Below are positions 42,809 through 52,080 of a stretch of 64,000 bases of DNA, one piece after another. Source of the stretch: Paraglaciecola mesophila. GTDB taxonomy: Bacteria; Pseudomonadota; Gammaproteobacteria; Enterobacterales; Alteromonadaceae. The number at the start of each line of letters is the position of its first letter. The stretch's first letter is position 1. A program made the translations under genes and the position numbers. The stretch lies in contig NZ_CP047656.1 of NCBI RefSeq assembly GCF_009906955.1, forward strand, positions 4,463,001-4,527,000, in the 5' to 3' direction. Under the pieces are notes generated by a model. It did not search any database and was not told where the DNA came from. It worked only from the letters and a program-made list of their open reading frames with translations.

Positions 42809-43552
42809 ATGACCTTTCACGCAGCCCCCATGTCGATAGAAGATGCCAAGCAACTGGTTGCTTTGCTCGAAAGCGGTGATAATCAAGGTGCTCAGCAACT
42901 TCTCGATAGTACTAACGACATTAATTCAGTTGAACTGTTTGAAGAAGTAGGCAAATTAACCCGTCAGTTGCACGACTCTTTAAACAACTTCCAGCTTGAT
43001 GAACGTATAGCCAATCTTGCTAATGAAGAGATCCCTGACGCGAAAACTCGGTTGACGTACGTTATTGAAACGACTGAACAAGCCGCCAATCGCACAATGG
43101 ATTTGGTCGATGATTGCATGCCTATTGCAGAAAGACTGAGTTCTGAAATTAACACTATTCTTCCTGAATGGAAAAAACTCTTTAGCCGTCAATTGGAATT
43201 GGGCGAGTTTAATACCTTGTGCAGACGTCTCGATAGCTTTTTAGAAGATGGCAAAGTTGAATCTGCGAAACTCAATGAGTTTTTAACTGAAATGTTGCTT
43301 GCTCAAGGGTATCAAGATATCACTGGGCAAATTATCCGCCGCGTTATTGAGCTTGTTAAAGAAGTGGAAGACAGCTTAGTGCATATGCTAACGATGTTTG
43401 GTGGAATAGAATCTGCGGAAAATCCTCATATATCTGATAAACAAGCCGATAATGTAAAAGCGGAAGGCCCAATACTTGATGCTGCTAACCGCGATGACGT
43501 CGCATCGGACCAAGATGATGTTGATGACTTACTCTCAAGTTTAGGATTTTAG
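42809..43552 (+). CDS. cheZ: CheY-P phosphatase CheZ
   Basis: A 247-residue mostly helical protein. The catalytic DxxxQ motif occurs as Asp170..Gln174 in QGYQDITGQIIRR. The C-terminal peptide DDVDDLLSSLGF binds CheY. The spacing to cheY (30 bases) and to cheA (12 bases) supports one operon. Confidence 0.94.
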   Translation: MTFHAAPMSIEDAKQLVALLESGDNQGAQQLLDSTNDINSVELFEEVGKLTRQLHDSLNNFQLDERIANLANEEIPDAKTRLTYVIETTEQAANRTMDLVDDCMPIAERLSSEINTILPEWKKLFSRQLELGEFNTLCRRLDSFLEDGKVESAKLNEFLTEMLLAQGYQDITGQIIRRVIELVKEVEDSLVHMLTMFGGIESAENPHISDKQADNVKAEGPILDAANRDDVASDQDDVDDLLSSLGF

Positions 43553-43564
43553 AGGCGTTAGGAT

Positions 43565-45814
43565 ATGGGGTTTGATGTTGACGAGGAAATTCTTCAAGAT
43601 TTTTTAGTTGAAGCGGGTGAAATTTTAGAGCAGCTGCAAGAACAACTCGTCGAATTAGAAAATAATCCACAAGATTCAGATCTACTGAATGCAATTTTTC
43701 GTGGCTATCATACGGTCAAGGGCGGGGCTGGTTTCCTTTCATTAACCGAACTGGTGGATATTTGTCACGGCGCCGAAAATGTATTTGATGTCATGCGTAA
43801 TGGCCAGCGCACGTTAACACCCGCATTAATGGATATTATTCTGCAAGCAACCGACGAAGTGGTTGCTATGTTTGAAGACGTCAAGGCGAATAAGCCCCTT
43901 GTTGCTGCACAGCAAACCCTTCTCGATACGCTTCATCGCTTGAGTAAACCAGAAACCGCAGATGAAGTAGTAGAGGCGCCGTTCGACGCTCCTCCTGTGG
44001 TTGACGAGCAAAAAGAAACGACTCATGAGCCCTCAACATCAGTCAAAACAGAATCAGATGATTTTGACGAGTCAGAGTTTGAAGCCTTACTTGATGAACT
44101 TCATGGCAAAGGGAACCCTGTTGGCGGCGCAACGCAACCCATTGCTACAGAGACTCCTAGTCGCTCGGATACATCGAATGACGATGATATCAGTGATGAC
44201 GAATTTGAAGCATTGCTTGACCAACTTCATGGCGAAGGGCAATTTGGTGGCGCACAAGTCATACCTGCTGAGTCCCCTAAGACTCCAGAGGTGAATCCTA
44301 CTTCCGATGAAGAAGATATTAGCGATGACGAATTTGAAGCTCTGCTTGACCAATTGCATGGCAAAGGCCAAGGTCCAGCTGGTAAAAAAGATAAAAATTT
44401 AACATCTAGCGTAGCCCCAGCCGCGCCAGCGGAGTCGGCTTCAGTTGAAAGCTCGGCATCTCAGCCTAAAAATCAACATACCGCGACTAATCAAAGTAAA
44501 CAGCCAGCACCTAGCATCGCCCCTACACAGGCCAGCGCAGCTCCGAAAAAGCCGGAATCGCAAGTGACAACGCCTGCCGCTAAACGGGAAGAAAAGCGTC
44601 CTGCCCCTCAGCAAGCAGAAACGACTGTACGAGTTGATACTAAACGTTTAGATCAGATAATGAATATGGTGGGGGAGTTAGTACTAGTTCGTAATAGGTT
44701 ATTGAGTTTAGGTTTATCCGTGAACGATGAAAGTATGTCTAAAGCGATTGCGAACTTAGACGTAGTGACCGGAGATTTGCAAGGTGCGGTGATGAAAACG
44801 CGCATGCAGCCAATTAAAAAGGTCTTTGGGCGCTTTCCACGAGTGGTCCGCGACTTAGCTCGCACGTTGAAAAAAGAAATTACCTTAGAGCTTGAAGGTG
44901 AAGACACCGATTTAGATAAGAACCTAGTGGAAGCACTAGCAGATCCCTTAGTTCACTTGGTGCGTAACTCAGTCGATCATGGTATTGAAATGCCAGCCGA
45001 TCGGATCGCTGCCGGCAAACCGTCACTAGGTACAGTAAAATTGTCTGCGTCCCAAGAAGGAGATCATATATTGTTGAGCATTGTCGATGATGGCAAGGGG
45101 ATGGATCCTGACAAGCTCAAAGAGATCGCTATTTCTAGAGGTGTGCTAGACGCCGATGCGGCTGCAAGAATGACTGACGAAGAAGCCTTTAATCTGATTT
45201 TTGCACCTGGCTTTTCAACTAAAACGGAGATTTCGGAAGTCTCAGGCCGTGGTGTTGGCATGGACGTCGTAAAAACAAAGATTAACCAACTAAACGGTAC
45301 CGTTAATATTGATTCCGTTTTAGGAAAAGGCACGACGCTAGAAATCAAAGTACCGCTTACCTTAGCGATATTGCCCACCTTAATGATAGTGGTAGGGGAT
45401 CAGACATTTGCTTTGCCTTTAGGCTCAGTAAACGAAATTATTAATATGGATATGAGCAAAACCAACATGGTCGATGGCCAGTTGACAAAAATTGTCCGTT
45501 CCAAAGCCATTCCATTATTCTATTTGCGAGAATGGTTGGTGCGTAAAAGCGCAAAACCTATCCCATTAGATCGCTCCAAAGGACATGTTGTTGTGGTTCA
45601 AATTGGTACTCAGCAGCTTGGTTTTGTTGTTGACGCACTGATTGGTCAAGAAGAAGTCGTGATTAAACCACTAGACGAACTACTTCAAGGTACCCCCGGT
45701 ATGGCGGGTGCTACCATCACCAGTGACGGCGGGATCGCATTGATTTTAGATGTTCCAGGACTATTAAAGCATTACGCGAAGAAAAAAGCCGATGCCATTC
45801 GACAAGTGCGTTAA
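43565..45814 (+). CDS. cheA: chemotaxis histidine kinase CheA
   Basis: A 749-residue kinase. P1 has the phosphoacceptor His49 in FRGYHTVKGGAGF. The long acidic linker (about 130-350) holds three copies of a DDEFEALLDQLHGKG-like peptide at roughly 167-183, 209-225 and 252-268. Then come the P3 dimerisation helices (VDTKRLDQIMNMVGELVLVRNRLL), the P4 ATPase (LVRNSVDHGIE, DDGKGMD, GRGVGMDVV) and the P5 CheW-like domain. No standard P2 CheY-binding domain is visible; the repeated peptides may stand in for it. ATG at 43565. Confidence 0.96.
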   Translation: MGFDVDEEILQDFLVEAGEILEQLQEQLVELENNPQDSDLLNAIFRGYHTVKGGAGFLSLTELVDICHGAENVFDVMRNGQRTLTPALMDIILQATDEVVAMFEDVKANKPLVAAQQTLLDTLHRLSKPETADEVVEAPFDAPPVVDEQKETTHEPSTSVKTESDDFDESEFEALLDELHGKGNPVGGATQPIATETPSRSDTSNDDDISDDEFEALLDQLHGEGQFGGAQVIPAESPKTPEVNPTSDEEDISDDEFEALLDQLHGKGQGPAGKKDKNLTSSVAPAAPAESASVESSASQPKNQHTATNQSKQPAPSIAPTQASAAPKKPESQVTTPAAKREEKRPAPQQAETTVRVDTKRLDQIMNMVGELVLVRNRLLSLGLSVNDESMSKAIANLDVVTGDLQGAVMKTRMQPIKKVFGRFPRVVRDLARTLKKEITLELEGEDTDLDKNLVEALADPLVHLVRNSVDHGIEMPADRIAAGKPSLGTVKLSASQEGDHILLSIVDDGKGMDPDKLKEIAISRGVLDADAAARMTDEEAFNLIFAPGFSTKTEISEVSGRGVGMDVVKTKINQLNGTVNIDSVLGKGTTLEIKVPLTLAILPTLMIVVGDQTFALPLGSVNEIINMDMSKTNMVDGQLTKIVRSKAIPLFYLREWLVRKSAKPIPLDRSKGHVVVVQIGTQQLGFVVDALIGQEEVVIKPLDELLQGTPGMAGATITSDGGIALILDVPGLLKHYAKKKADAIRQVR

Positions 45815-45838
45815 TCTCGAGGTTTTAATAATACACAC

Positions 45839-46993
45839 ATGGCATACAAGATATTAGTAGTTGATGATTCGATTTTTTTTAGACGCCGTGTAAAAGAAAT
45901 TTTAGAACTAGACCCTAGTTTAGAGGTGATAGGTGAGGCACGAAACGGCCAAGAAGCGATTGATATGGTCGCCTCCTTAAACCCAGATGTGGTGACAATG
46001 GACGTAGAAATGCCTGTGATGGACGGAATAACCGCGGTCAAAAAAATCATGGCGCGAAAACCTGTTCCGATCATTATGTTTTCTTCTTTGACCCTTGAAG
46101 GCGCGAAAGCCACATTAGACGCGTTAGATGCAGGGGCGATGGACTTTTTACCAAAGAAATTTGAAGATATTGCGGCCAACCGTGCAGACGCGGTCGCACT
46201 TTTACAGTCAAGGGTGAAAAGCCTGTGCCGCAAACACCACGGCTTTAGGCCGGCAGCTCCACGAGTGGCTGCTCCTAAAGCGATTTTATTTAGTAAACCT
46301 GTTAGTCGGAACGCGCTTAATCGAAAAGGTAGTGAGCAAGCTACACGGTCTATTGTTGGTGGTGCTGTGTCGACGCCATTATATCATTCTTCGTCTAGCG
46401 AAATTCCATCGGGCAAAAAATATCGCTGTTTAGCCTTAGGCACCTCTACTGGCGGTCCTGTCGCACTACAAAAAGTACTAACCAGGATACCTAAACATTT
46501 TCCGCATCCGATTTTTATTGTCCAACATATGCCGGGTTCGTTCACTAAAGCCTTTGCAGAGCGTTTAAATCAGTTATCGAAGCTCACAGTAAAAGAAGCG
46601 ATAAATGGTGAGGCAGTACAAGCTGGCGTCGCTTACTTGGCGCCAGGCGGGCGGCAAATGACACTTCAAGGTGATGCCGATCGGGCAACATTTAGAATTT
46701 TTGATGCGCCAGATAGTGCCGATATATTATACAAGCCCAGTGTTGATATTACCTTTGAGTCAATTGCTAATGTATATAGGGGGGATGTCCTAGGCGTTAT
46801 TTTAACTGGCATGGGAACTGATGGAAAGATCGGCGCAAGCACATTGAAAAGAAATGGAGCAAAAATTTGGGCTCAAGATGAACTGAGCTCAGTTGTGTAT
46901 GGAATGCCACAAGCAGTAATGAACGCAGGCATTGCCGAAAAAGAATTTTCTATAGATTCCTTTGAAAGCCATATTCTAAAAGAGATGGCGTAA
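45839..46993 (+). CDS. cheB: chemoreceptor methylesterase CheB
   Basis: A 384-residue protein with an N-terminal receiver (Asp9-Asp10, phospho-acceptor Asp55 in VTMDVEMPVMDG) and a C-terminal esterase/amidase whose catalytic serine is Ser203 in GTSTGGP, with a histidine in FIVQHMPGSF and aspartate in LTGMGTDG. It removes methyl groups from receptors. No cheR is present in the window. The ribosome site (GAGG) is distant from the ATG. Confidence 0.95.
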   Translation: MAYKILVVDDSIFFRRRVKEILELDPSLEVIGEARNGQEAIDMVASLNPDVVTMDVEMPVMDGITAVKKIMARKPVPIIMFSSLTLEGAKATLDALDAGAMDFLPKKFEDIAANRADAVALLQSRVKSLCRKHHGFRPAAPRVAAPKAILFSKPVSRNALNRKGSEQATRSIVGGAVSTPLYHSSSSEIPSGKKYRCLALGTSTGGPVALQKVLTRIPKHFPHPIFIVQHMPGSFTKAFAERLNQLSKLTVKEAINGEAVQAGVAYLAPGGRQMTLQGDADRATFRIFDAPDSADILYKPSVDITFESIANVYRGDVLGVILTGMGTDGKIGASTLKRNGAKIWAQDELSSVVYGMPQAVMNAGIAEKEFSIDSFESHILKEMA

Positions 46994-47057
46994 AATTAGT
47001 TTTCATTCTATGAGTTGGAGTGATAAATCGAATAGTAAGAACTAAAAGGGCGTTTTC

Positions 47058-47837
47058 GTGAAGGTATGGACAGTTGCAAACCAAAAAGGCGGCGTTGGGA
47101 AAACCACCACTACTGTCACCTTAGGTGGTTTGCTAGCACAACGTGGTGCTAAGGTAGTCTTAATTGATACCGATCCCCATGCGTCCTTAAGCTATTATTT
47201 TGGTATTGACTCTGATGAGCTATCACGCAGTTTATATGACATTTTCGTGCACGATACCCCCTTGGATAAAGACACAGTTCTAGATTGTTTATGCCCAACT
47301 AAACTCGATTCACTTTTTATTTTACCTGCGAGCATGGCGTTAGCGACCTTAGATCGACAACTGGGTAATCAAAGCGGTATGGGATTAACCCTCAAAAAGG
47401 CACTGGCGTTAATTGAAGATGAGTTTGAGTACGCGCTTATCGATTGCCCACCTGTTTTAGGCGTACTTATGGTTAATGCGCTGGCCGCTTCTACGCGAGT
47501 GATCATTCCTGTTCAAACGGAATTCTTAGCACTCAAAGGTTTGGAGCGTATGCTCGATTCTTTAAAAATAATGCAACAATCTTTGCGCAAAGCATTTCGC
47601 TACACCATAGTGCCTACTATGTTTGATAAGCGTGTGAAAGCAGCCATTGGCGCTTATTATACCTTACGGGAAACACACGGTGATAGTGTGTGGCAAGGCT
47701 TGATCCCCATTGATACTAAATTTCGAGATGCTAGCTCGCATCATGCTTTGCCATCTGTACATGCACCGAAGGCAAGGGGCGTGGTTGCTTACACCAGCTT
47801 GTTACGACATTTACGTATATTAGAGGCTGCAAAATGA
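47058..47837 (+). CDS. parC: ParA-like ATPase ParC (chemotaxis array positioning)
   Basis: A 259-residue ParA/Soj-type ATPase with deviant Walker A QKGGVGKTTTT at 9-19, switch motif LIDTDPHASLSYYF and ALIDCPPVLGVLMVNA. Located between cheB and parP-cheW, this is the ParC that places chemoreceptor arrays at the pole and partitions them in Vibrio. GTG start at 47058, with AAAAGGG upstream. Its stop overlaps the next ATG. Confidence 0.88.
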   Translation: MKVWTVANQKGGVGKTTTTVTLGGLLAQRGAKVVLIDTDPHASLSYYFGIDSDELSRSLYDIFVHDTPLDKDTVLDCLCPTKLDSLFILPASMALATLDRQLGNQSGMGLTLKKALALIEDEFEYALIDCPPVLGVLMVNALAASTRVIIPVQTEFLALKGLERMLDSLKIMQQSLRKAFRYTIVPTMFDKRVKAAIGAYYTLRETHGDSVWQGLIPIDTKFRDASSHHALPSVHAPKARGVVAYTSLLRHLRILEAAK

Positions 47838-48643
47838 GTAAGAAATCCTCCGATAAGAAAAACGTAATGGAAGAATACCTGTCGTCTTTGCTGACGGAAG
47901 AGGCTGCCCTTAGTGAGCCGTTAGAACAGGTCAGTAAGCTACTGGATTCAGCATCTATCATACATAGTACTGAATCAAAACAAAGAGAGTTGTCCAAGCA
48001 ACAGAGCAATATCATTGCCGACAGTGATAGTGCCGTTGGGGTTAAAGAGGCGGCGGTTGAGCCAGTAGACCAGCCTTTAGTTCTCCCAGAGCTAAGTGAT
48101 GAACCGGATGTTGAAGAGGAAAAGGACACACAACGCGAAGTAACCAGTACAACCAAAGAACTCGAAAACGATATAGCGCAAGACACTGGTATTTACACCG
48201 AACCTTTTCAGACGTTAATTTTTGAAGTTGCGGGACTATCTCTAGCGCTGCCTTTAACCGAGTTAGGCGGTATTCATCAATTGACAGAGGTCACTCCGAT
48301 CTTTGGAAAACCCAATTGGTTTAAGGGTGTGATGTTACACCGTGATGAAAAGATGAATGTCGTGGACACCGCCATGTGGGTGATGCCGGATAAATGCAAT
48401 GAAAAACTGGCAGATTCAGCTAAAAATCAATATCTTATCATGTTAGATGATAGTGGTTGGGGCTTGGCGTGTGAACGTATTATTGACACCATTACTTTGC
48501 AACCAGATGATGTAAAATGGCGAAGGTTTGACGGAAACCGTGTTTGGCTTAGCGGTATGATAAAGAAAAAGATGTGTGCCTTGGTAAATGTAAAGCAACT
48601 CATTAGGCTTTTACAGCGAGGCATGAATAGTAATGACAACTAG
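47834..48643 (+). CDS. parP: CheW-like array protein ParP
   Basis: A 269-residue protein. Residues 1-120 are acidic and low-complexity. Residues 125-269 form a CheW-like domain (QTLIFEVAGLSLALPLTELGGIHQL, MLHRDEKMNVVDTAMWVM, CALVNVKQLIRLL). This architecture and position match Vibrio ParP, which joins ParC to CheA and the receptors. Start ATG overlaps the parC stop by four bases. Confidence 0.85.
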   Translation: MSKKSSDKKNVMEEYLSSLLTEEAALSEPLEQVSKLLDSASIIHSTESKQRELSKQQSNIIADSDSAVGVKEAAVEPVDQPLVLPELSDEPDVEEEKDTQREVTSTTKELENDIAQDTGIYTEPFQTLIFEVAGLSLALPLTELGGIHQLTEVTPIFGKPNWFKGVMLHRDEKMNVVDTAMWVMPDKCNEKLADSAKNQYLIMLDDSGWGLACERIIDTITLQPDDVKWRRFDGNRVWLSGMIKKKMCALVNVKQLIRLLQRGMNSNDN

Positions 48644-48666
48644 CACTATATGCTGGAGTGACAAAA

Positions 48667-49161
48667 ATGAGTGATGATAAAGCATTGAACAACACCTCTA
48701 CTGACCGTAACGACGAAGTCTTGCAGTGGGTAACCTATAAGTTAGGCGAAGAAACTTATGGTATTAATGTTATGCAGGTGCAAGAGGTTTTACGTCACAC
48801 TGAGATAGCGCCTGTTCCCGGTGCTCCTGAGTATGTGCTAGGGATCATAAATCTGCGAGGAAATGTCGTTACGGTTATCGACACGCGCTCCCGTTTCGGT
48901 TTAGCGCCTTCGGATGTGACGGATAATACTCGTATCGTGATTATTGAGTCGGATGAACAGGTGGTTGGTATATTGGTTGATAGCGTTGCTGAAGTGGTAT
49001 ATTTGCGCTCATCTGAAATTGACAGTGCCCCCAATGTCGGTACAGAAGAAAGCGCCAAGTTTATTCAAGGCGTGAGTAACCGTGACGGTGAATTGTTGAT
49101 ACTAGTGGACTTGAATAAACTTTTAAGCGATGAAGAGTGGGAAGAGTTAACCAATATTTAA
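48667..49161 (+). CDS. cheW: chemotaxis adaptor CheW
   Basis: A 164-residue CheW. It has VTYKLGEETYGINVMQVQEVLRHTEIAPVPGAPEYVLGIINLRG, the classic adaptor motif, and VVTVIDTRSRFGL. It links CheA to receptors. The frame extends to a GTG at 48658, but the ATG at 48667 is better spaced from CTGGAG. Confidence 0.95.
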   Translation: MSDDKALNNTSTDRNDEVLQWVTYKLGEETYGINVMQVQEVLRHTEIAPVPGAPEYVLGIINLRGNVVTVIDTRSRFGLAPSDVTDNTRIVIIESDEQVVGILVDSVAEVVYLRSSEIDSAPNVGTEESAKFIQGVSNRDGELLILVDLNKLLSDEEWEELTNI

Positions 49162-49197
49162 TTCATTGTTTTGCACTTAACTGATCTGGACGCAATT

Positions 49198-49608
49198 GTG
49201 GAAATAAGTCATTTGATTTACCTAGCCTTTGTGATTGCTATTTTGCTGTTTATCGGAGCATTCTCGGTTTTAGTCAAACGAATTGCGCGATTAACAGAGC
49301 AAAACGTGCAGCAACAAAAACAGCTAGCGACTCTCGAAGAGCAATTGCTGGCTAACCAACAGGAACTGCAAGAAGTTCGTGTGGGTAGTATCGGTATGGG
49401 CGACAAAATTAAAGCGCTTGTTAGCGCGGTGAAACAAACAGTGAGCCAACAGGAGCAACTGGCTAGCCAAGATCCTCAGAGCCGTTTATACCAACAAGCG
49501 GCTAAACTGGTGGCAAGTGGCTATTCGGTTGAAGACTTGATGCGCGAGTGTGATATGCCTAAAGCAGAAGCAGAGCTCATCTATAACTTACACAAGCAAT
49601 CATCATAA
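49198..49608 (+). CDS. DUF2802 membrane-anchored protein
   Basis: A protein of 136 residues from the GTG at 49198 (145 from the TTG at 49171, which lacks a ribosome site). It has one N-terminal transmembrane helix (LIYLAFVIAILLFIGAFSVLV), a Gln-rich coiled coil, and a C-terminal KLVASGYSVEDLMRECDMPKAEAELIYNL segment, the DUF2802 signature. This family often follows cheW in Alteromonadales and Vibrio. Its function is unknown; the C-terminal helix-turn-helix-like end recalls small DNA-binding or interaction modules. Confidence 0.82.
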   Translation: MEISHLIYLAFVIAILLFIGAFSVLVKRIARLTEQNVQQQKQLATLEEQLLANQQELQEVRVGSIGMGDKIKALVSAVKQTVSQQEQLASQDPQSRLYQQAAKLVASGYSVEDLMRECDMPKAEAELIYNLHKQSS

Positions 49609-49879
49609 TACGTGCGCCTTTATTAGTGGCCTTCGCGCTGTCCATATTGCCGATGCTGGTCTGGTCTTTTTTATTAGAATAGTAAAACACGCATCGGACT
49701 GTTTATCTGTCTCCCATTCATCACGTTCCATCCCTAAAACATATCTTCATAACCCTGACCCCATGGCAGGTTCGATTTATCCATATTCGCTCTCTACTTC
49801 TACTGATCATTATCAGCTTAGTCATATTTATTGGTGCCCAGCCATACTCTAAGGTTATATTAGCCAATTAAGGCGGTGT
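49609..49879 (+). other. intergenic stretch with open hydrophobic fragments
   Basis: No complete gene is seen. Two reading frames without usable start codons read as hydrophobic peptides: one at about 49611-49682 (RAPLLVAFALSILPMLVW.., ending at TAG), and one ending with TAA near 49871 (RSLLLLIIISLVIFIGAQ..). They may be relics of a small membrane protein gene or chance. Confidence 0.3.
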
Positions 49880-49911
49880 GTACGTTTAGACGTCTAGACG
49901 TAAAGAAGTTG
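49880..49911 (+). promoter_or_regulatory. MetJ operator (tandem met boxes) before metA
   Basis: Two eight-base met boxes stand side by side: AGACGTCT at 49888-49895 (perfect) and AGACGTAA at 49896-49903. Weaker flanking units GTACGTTT and AGAAGTTG (5 of 8 each) complete four adjacent boxes. A TTGACA at 49909-49914 overlaps the downstream edge, so MetJ with S-adenosylmethionine would block the promoter. metA repression by MetJ is established in E. coli. Confidence 0.85.
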
Positions 49912-49967
49912 ACATTCAACACGTTTTGCTCCAAATTTAGCGTACCTCAACACATCTTGGAGTCACT

Positions 49968-50894
49968 ATGCCCATTCGAATTCCTACTGAATTACCTGCA
50001 CAAAGCATTTTAAATAGTGAAAATATTTTTGTGATGGATACCGATCGTGCTGCTATGCAGGATATTCGTCCGCTGGAAGTAGGTATCTTGAATTTAATGC
50101 CAAACAAGATGGAAACCGAAGTGCAGTTTTTGCGCTTGTTATCGAATACGCCATTGCAAATCAATGTGGACCTGATCCGCATTGATAATCAAGCGCCGAA
50201 AAATACGCCAGAGTCTCATATGAAAGCCTTTTATCATAATTTTGATGATGTGGCAGAGAAGCAATACGATGGTTTGATTGTCACAGGTGCGCCTTTGGCA
50301 TTGTTAGATTATGACAAGGTAAAATATTGGGAGAAAATGAAGGTCGTACTTGAATGGGCCCAACGCCATGTGCAATCTACGTTATTTTCGTGCTGGGCAG
50401 CGCATGCGGCTTTGTATCACTTTCATGGTAAAAATCGCCGTCTACGTGATGAAAAACTCAGTGGTATATTTGCTCACCAAGTTCAAGATGAACACAATGA
50501 ATTAATGCGTGGCTTTGATCCCGTTTTTTATGCGCCTCATTCTCGCTATGGTGAAATAAGCGTAGCTGACTATGAGTCAGTACCTGGGCTTAGTGTAATA
50601 GCAAGTTCGGAAAAAACCGGAGCTTATATAGTAGCGTCCGATGACAAGCGATTAGTCTTTGTCACTGGGCACCCAGAATACGATCCAGACTCATTGGATC
50701 AGGAATATAAGCGTGATGTAAAAGCAGGCTTAGGGCCAAATATGCCAGAAAACTACTATCCGGATAATGATCCAAGTAAGTCACCTTTGGTGACGTGGCG
50801 CGCTCATGGTAGTTTGCTGTTCACCAATTGGTTAAACTACTACGTTTATCAGAATACGCCTTATGATTTGGCATCTTTGTCGAACAAAGGTTAG
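49968..50894 (+). CDS. metA: homoserine O-succinyltransferase MetA
   Basis: A 308-residue enzyme of the first committed methionine step, acylating homoserine. The nucleophile Cys142 lies in LFSCWAAHAALYHFHG, the same number as in E. coli. VGILNLMPNKMETEVQFLRLLSNTPLQ and FVTGHPEYD are family signatures. The ATG is about 57 bases downstream of the met boxes. Acyl donor (succinyl or acetyl) cannot be fixed from sequence alone; annotation follows the family name. Confidence 0.95.
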   Translation: MPIRIPTELPAQSILNSENIFVMDTDRAAMQDIRPLEVGILNLMPNKMETEVQFLRLLSNTPLQINVDLIRIDNQAPKNTPESHMKAFYHNFDDVAEKQYDGLIVTGAPLALLDYDKVKYWEKMKVVLEWAQRHVQSTLFSCWAAHAALYHFHGKNRRLRDEKLSGIFAHQVQDEHNELMRGFDPVFYAPHSRYGEISVADYESVPGLSVIASSEKTGAYIVASDDKRLVFVTGHPEYDPDSLDQEYKRDVKAGLGPNMPENYYPDNDPSKSPLVTWRAHGSLLFTNWLNYYVYQNTPYDLASLSNKG

Positions 50895-50926
50895 AGCAAT
50901 TTAATATCAGTTTTAAAGGAAAAAAT

Positions 50927-51985
50927 GTGTCAAGGGTATCCTCAGAACAAGCATTAATCGGCGCTGCGAAATCGCGTATTCTTATTTTAGATGGCGCTAT
51001 GGGCACTATGATCCAAGCCCATGATTTCCAAGAAAATGACTACCGTGGTGAACGTTTTGCTGACTGGCACAGTGATGTCAAGGGCAACAATGATTTGCTT
51101 ACTCTCACCCAACCAGAGGCCATTTATAATATTCATTGTGCATACTTTGCTGCTGGTGCAGATATTATTGAAACCAACACCTTTAATGCCACAACGATAT
51201 CCATGGCTGACTACAACATGCAATCATTGGCCAAAGAAATAAACGTTGAATCAGCAAAGTTGGCCCGTAAAGCCGCTGATAAATTCACCGCTCAGACCCC
51301 AGAAAAACCACGATTTGTTGCTGGAGTGCTGGGGCCAACAAGTCGAACGGCCTCTATTTCACCTAATGTGAATGACCCAGGTGAACGTAATGTGACCTTT
51401 GATGAATTAGTTGAAGCCTACGTAGAAGCGACACATGGTTTAATTGAAGGGGGCGTTGATTTAATTATGGTCGAAACCATCTTTGATACCCTGAATGCGA
51501 AAGCCGCTTTGTTCGCTGTTGATACGGTTTTTGAATCGCTAGGCAAAACCTTACCGATCATGATTTCAGGTACCATTACTGATGCATCAGGACGCACGTT
51601 ATCTGGTCAAACCGCTGAAGCGTTTTATTATTCGATGCGCCATACGAGTCCGTTTTCGTTTGGTTTAAACTGTGCTTTAGGGCCTGATTTACTGCGCCAA
51701 TACGTTGATGAAGTCTCTACTGTTGCCGAATGTTTAGTGTCTGCTCACCCTAACGCGGGACTGCCGAATGAGTTCGGCGAATATGATCTTGAAAGCGATG
51801 AGATGGCTGAGCATATTCGTGAATGGGCGCAGGCGGGCCTTGTGAATATCGTTGGGGGATGTTGCGGCTCAACGCCAGAGCATATCGCTGCGATTGCCCA
51901 AGCGGTTGAAGGTATTGCCCCGCGCGTGGTTCCTCAACATGAAATAAAGCTTCGTCTGTCAGGGCTAGAACCGTTTGTACATTAA
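50927..51985 (+). CDS. metH: methionine synthase, homocysteine-binding module (split MetH, part 1)
   Basis: A 352-residue homocysteine S-methyltransferase domain, equal to residues 1-353 of E. coli MetH. The zinc ligands are Cys249 (GLNCALGP) and Cys312-Cys313 (GGCCGSTP), and DGAMGTMIQ opens the barrel. The protein stops exactly where MetH continues into the pterin-binding barrel. The GTG at 50927 has AAAGGA six bases upstream, and it is 32 bases after metA. The rest of the enzyme is the separate gene at 52081. Confidence 0.88.
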   Translation: MSRVSSEQALIGAAKSRILILDGAMGTMIQAHDFQENDYRGERFADWHSDVKGNNDLLTLTQPEAIYNIHCAYFAAGADIIETNTFNATTISMADYNMQSLAKEINVESAKLARKAADKFTAQTPEKPRFVAGVLGPTSRTASISPNVNDPGERNVTFDELVEAYVEATHGLIEGGVDLIMVETIFDTLNAKAALFAVDTVFESLGKTLPIMISGTITDASGRTLSGQTAEAFYYSMRHTSPFSFGLNCALGPDLLRQYVDEVSTVAECLVSAHPNAGLPNEFGEYDLESDEMAEHIREWAQAGLVNIVGGCCGSTPEHIAAIAQAVEGIAPRVVPQHEIKLRLSGLEPFVH

Positions 51986-52080
51986 AACAAAAAATTGGCG
52001 CAAGGCAGTGCTATTGAGCAGATAGTCCGTACTGCTAAATAACGTAGAAAGTGATTAAAATTAAGTAAACTGAGTAACCT

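Noticed and set aside
44087..44371. Minus-strand open frame in the CheA linker
   Set aside because: It is the antisense of the repeated acidic peptide region; the repeated look comes from the CheA repeats, not from a gene.
49550..49852. Plus-strand open frame across the end of the DUF2802 gene
   Set aside because: Overlaps the DUF2802 coding end, the translation is compositionally odd and lacks a family; judged non-coding.
51986..52080. Cobalamin riboswitch between the two metH parts
   Set aside because: The gap is 95 bases, too short for the full element, and no B12-box-like motif was seen.
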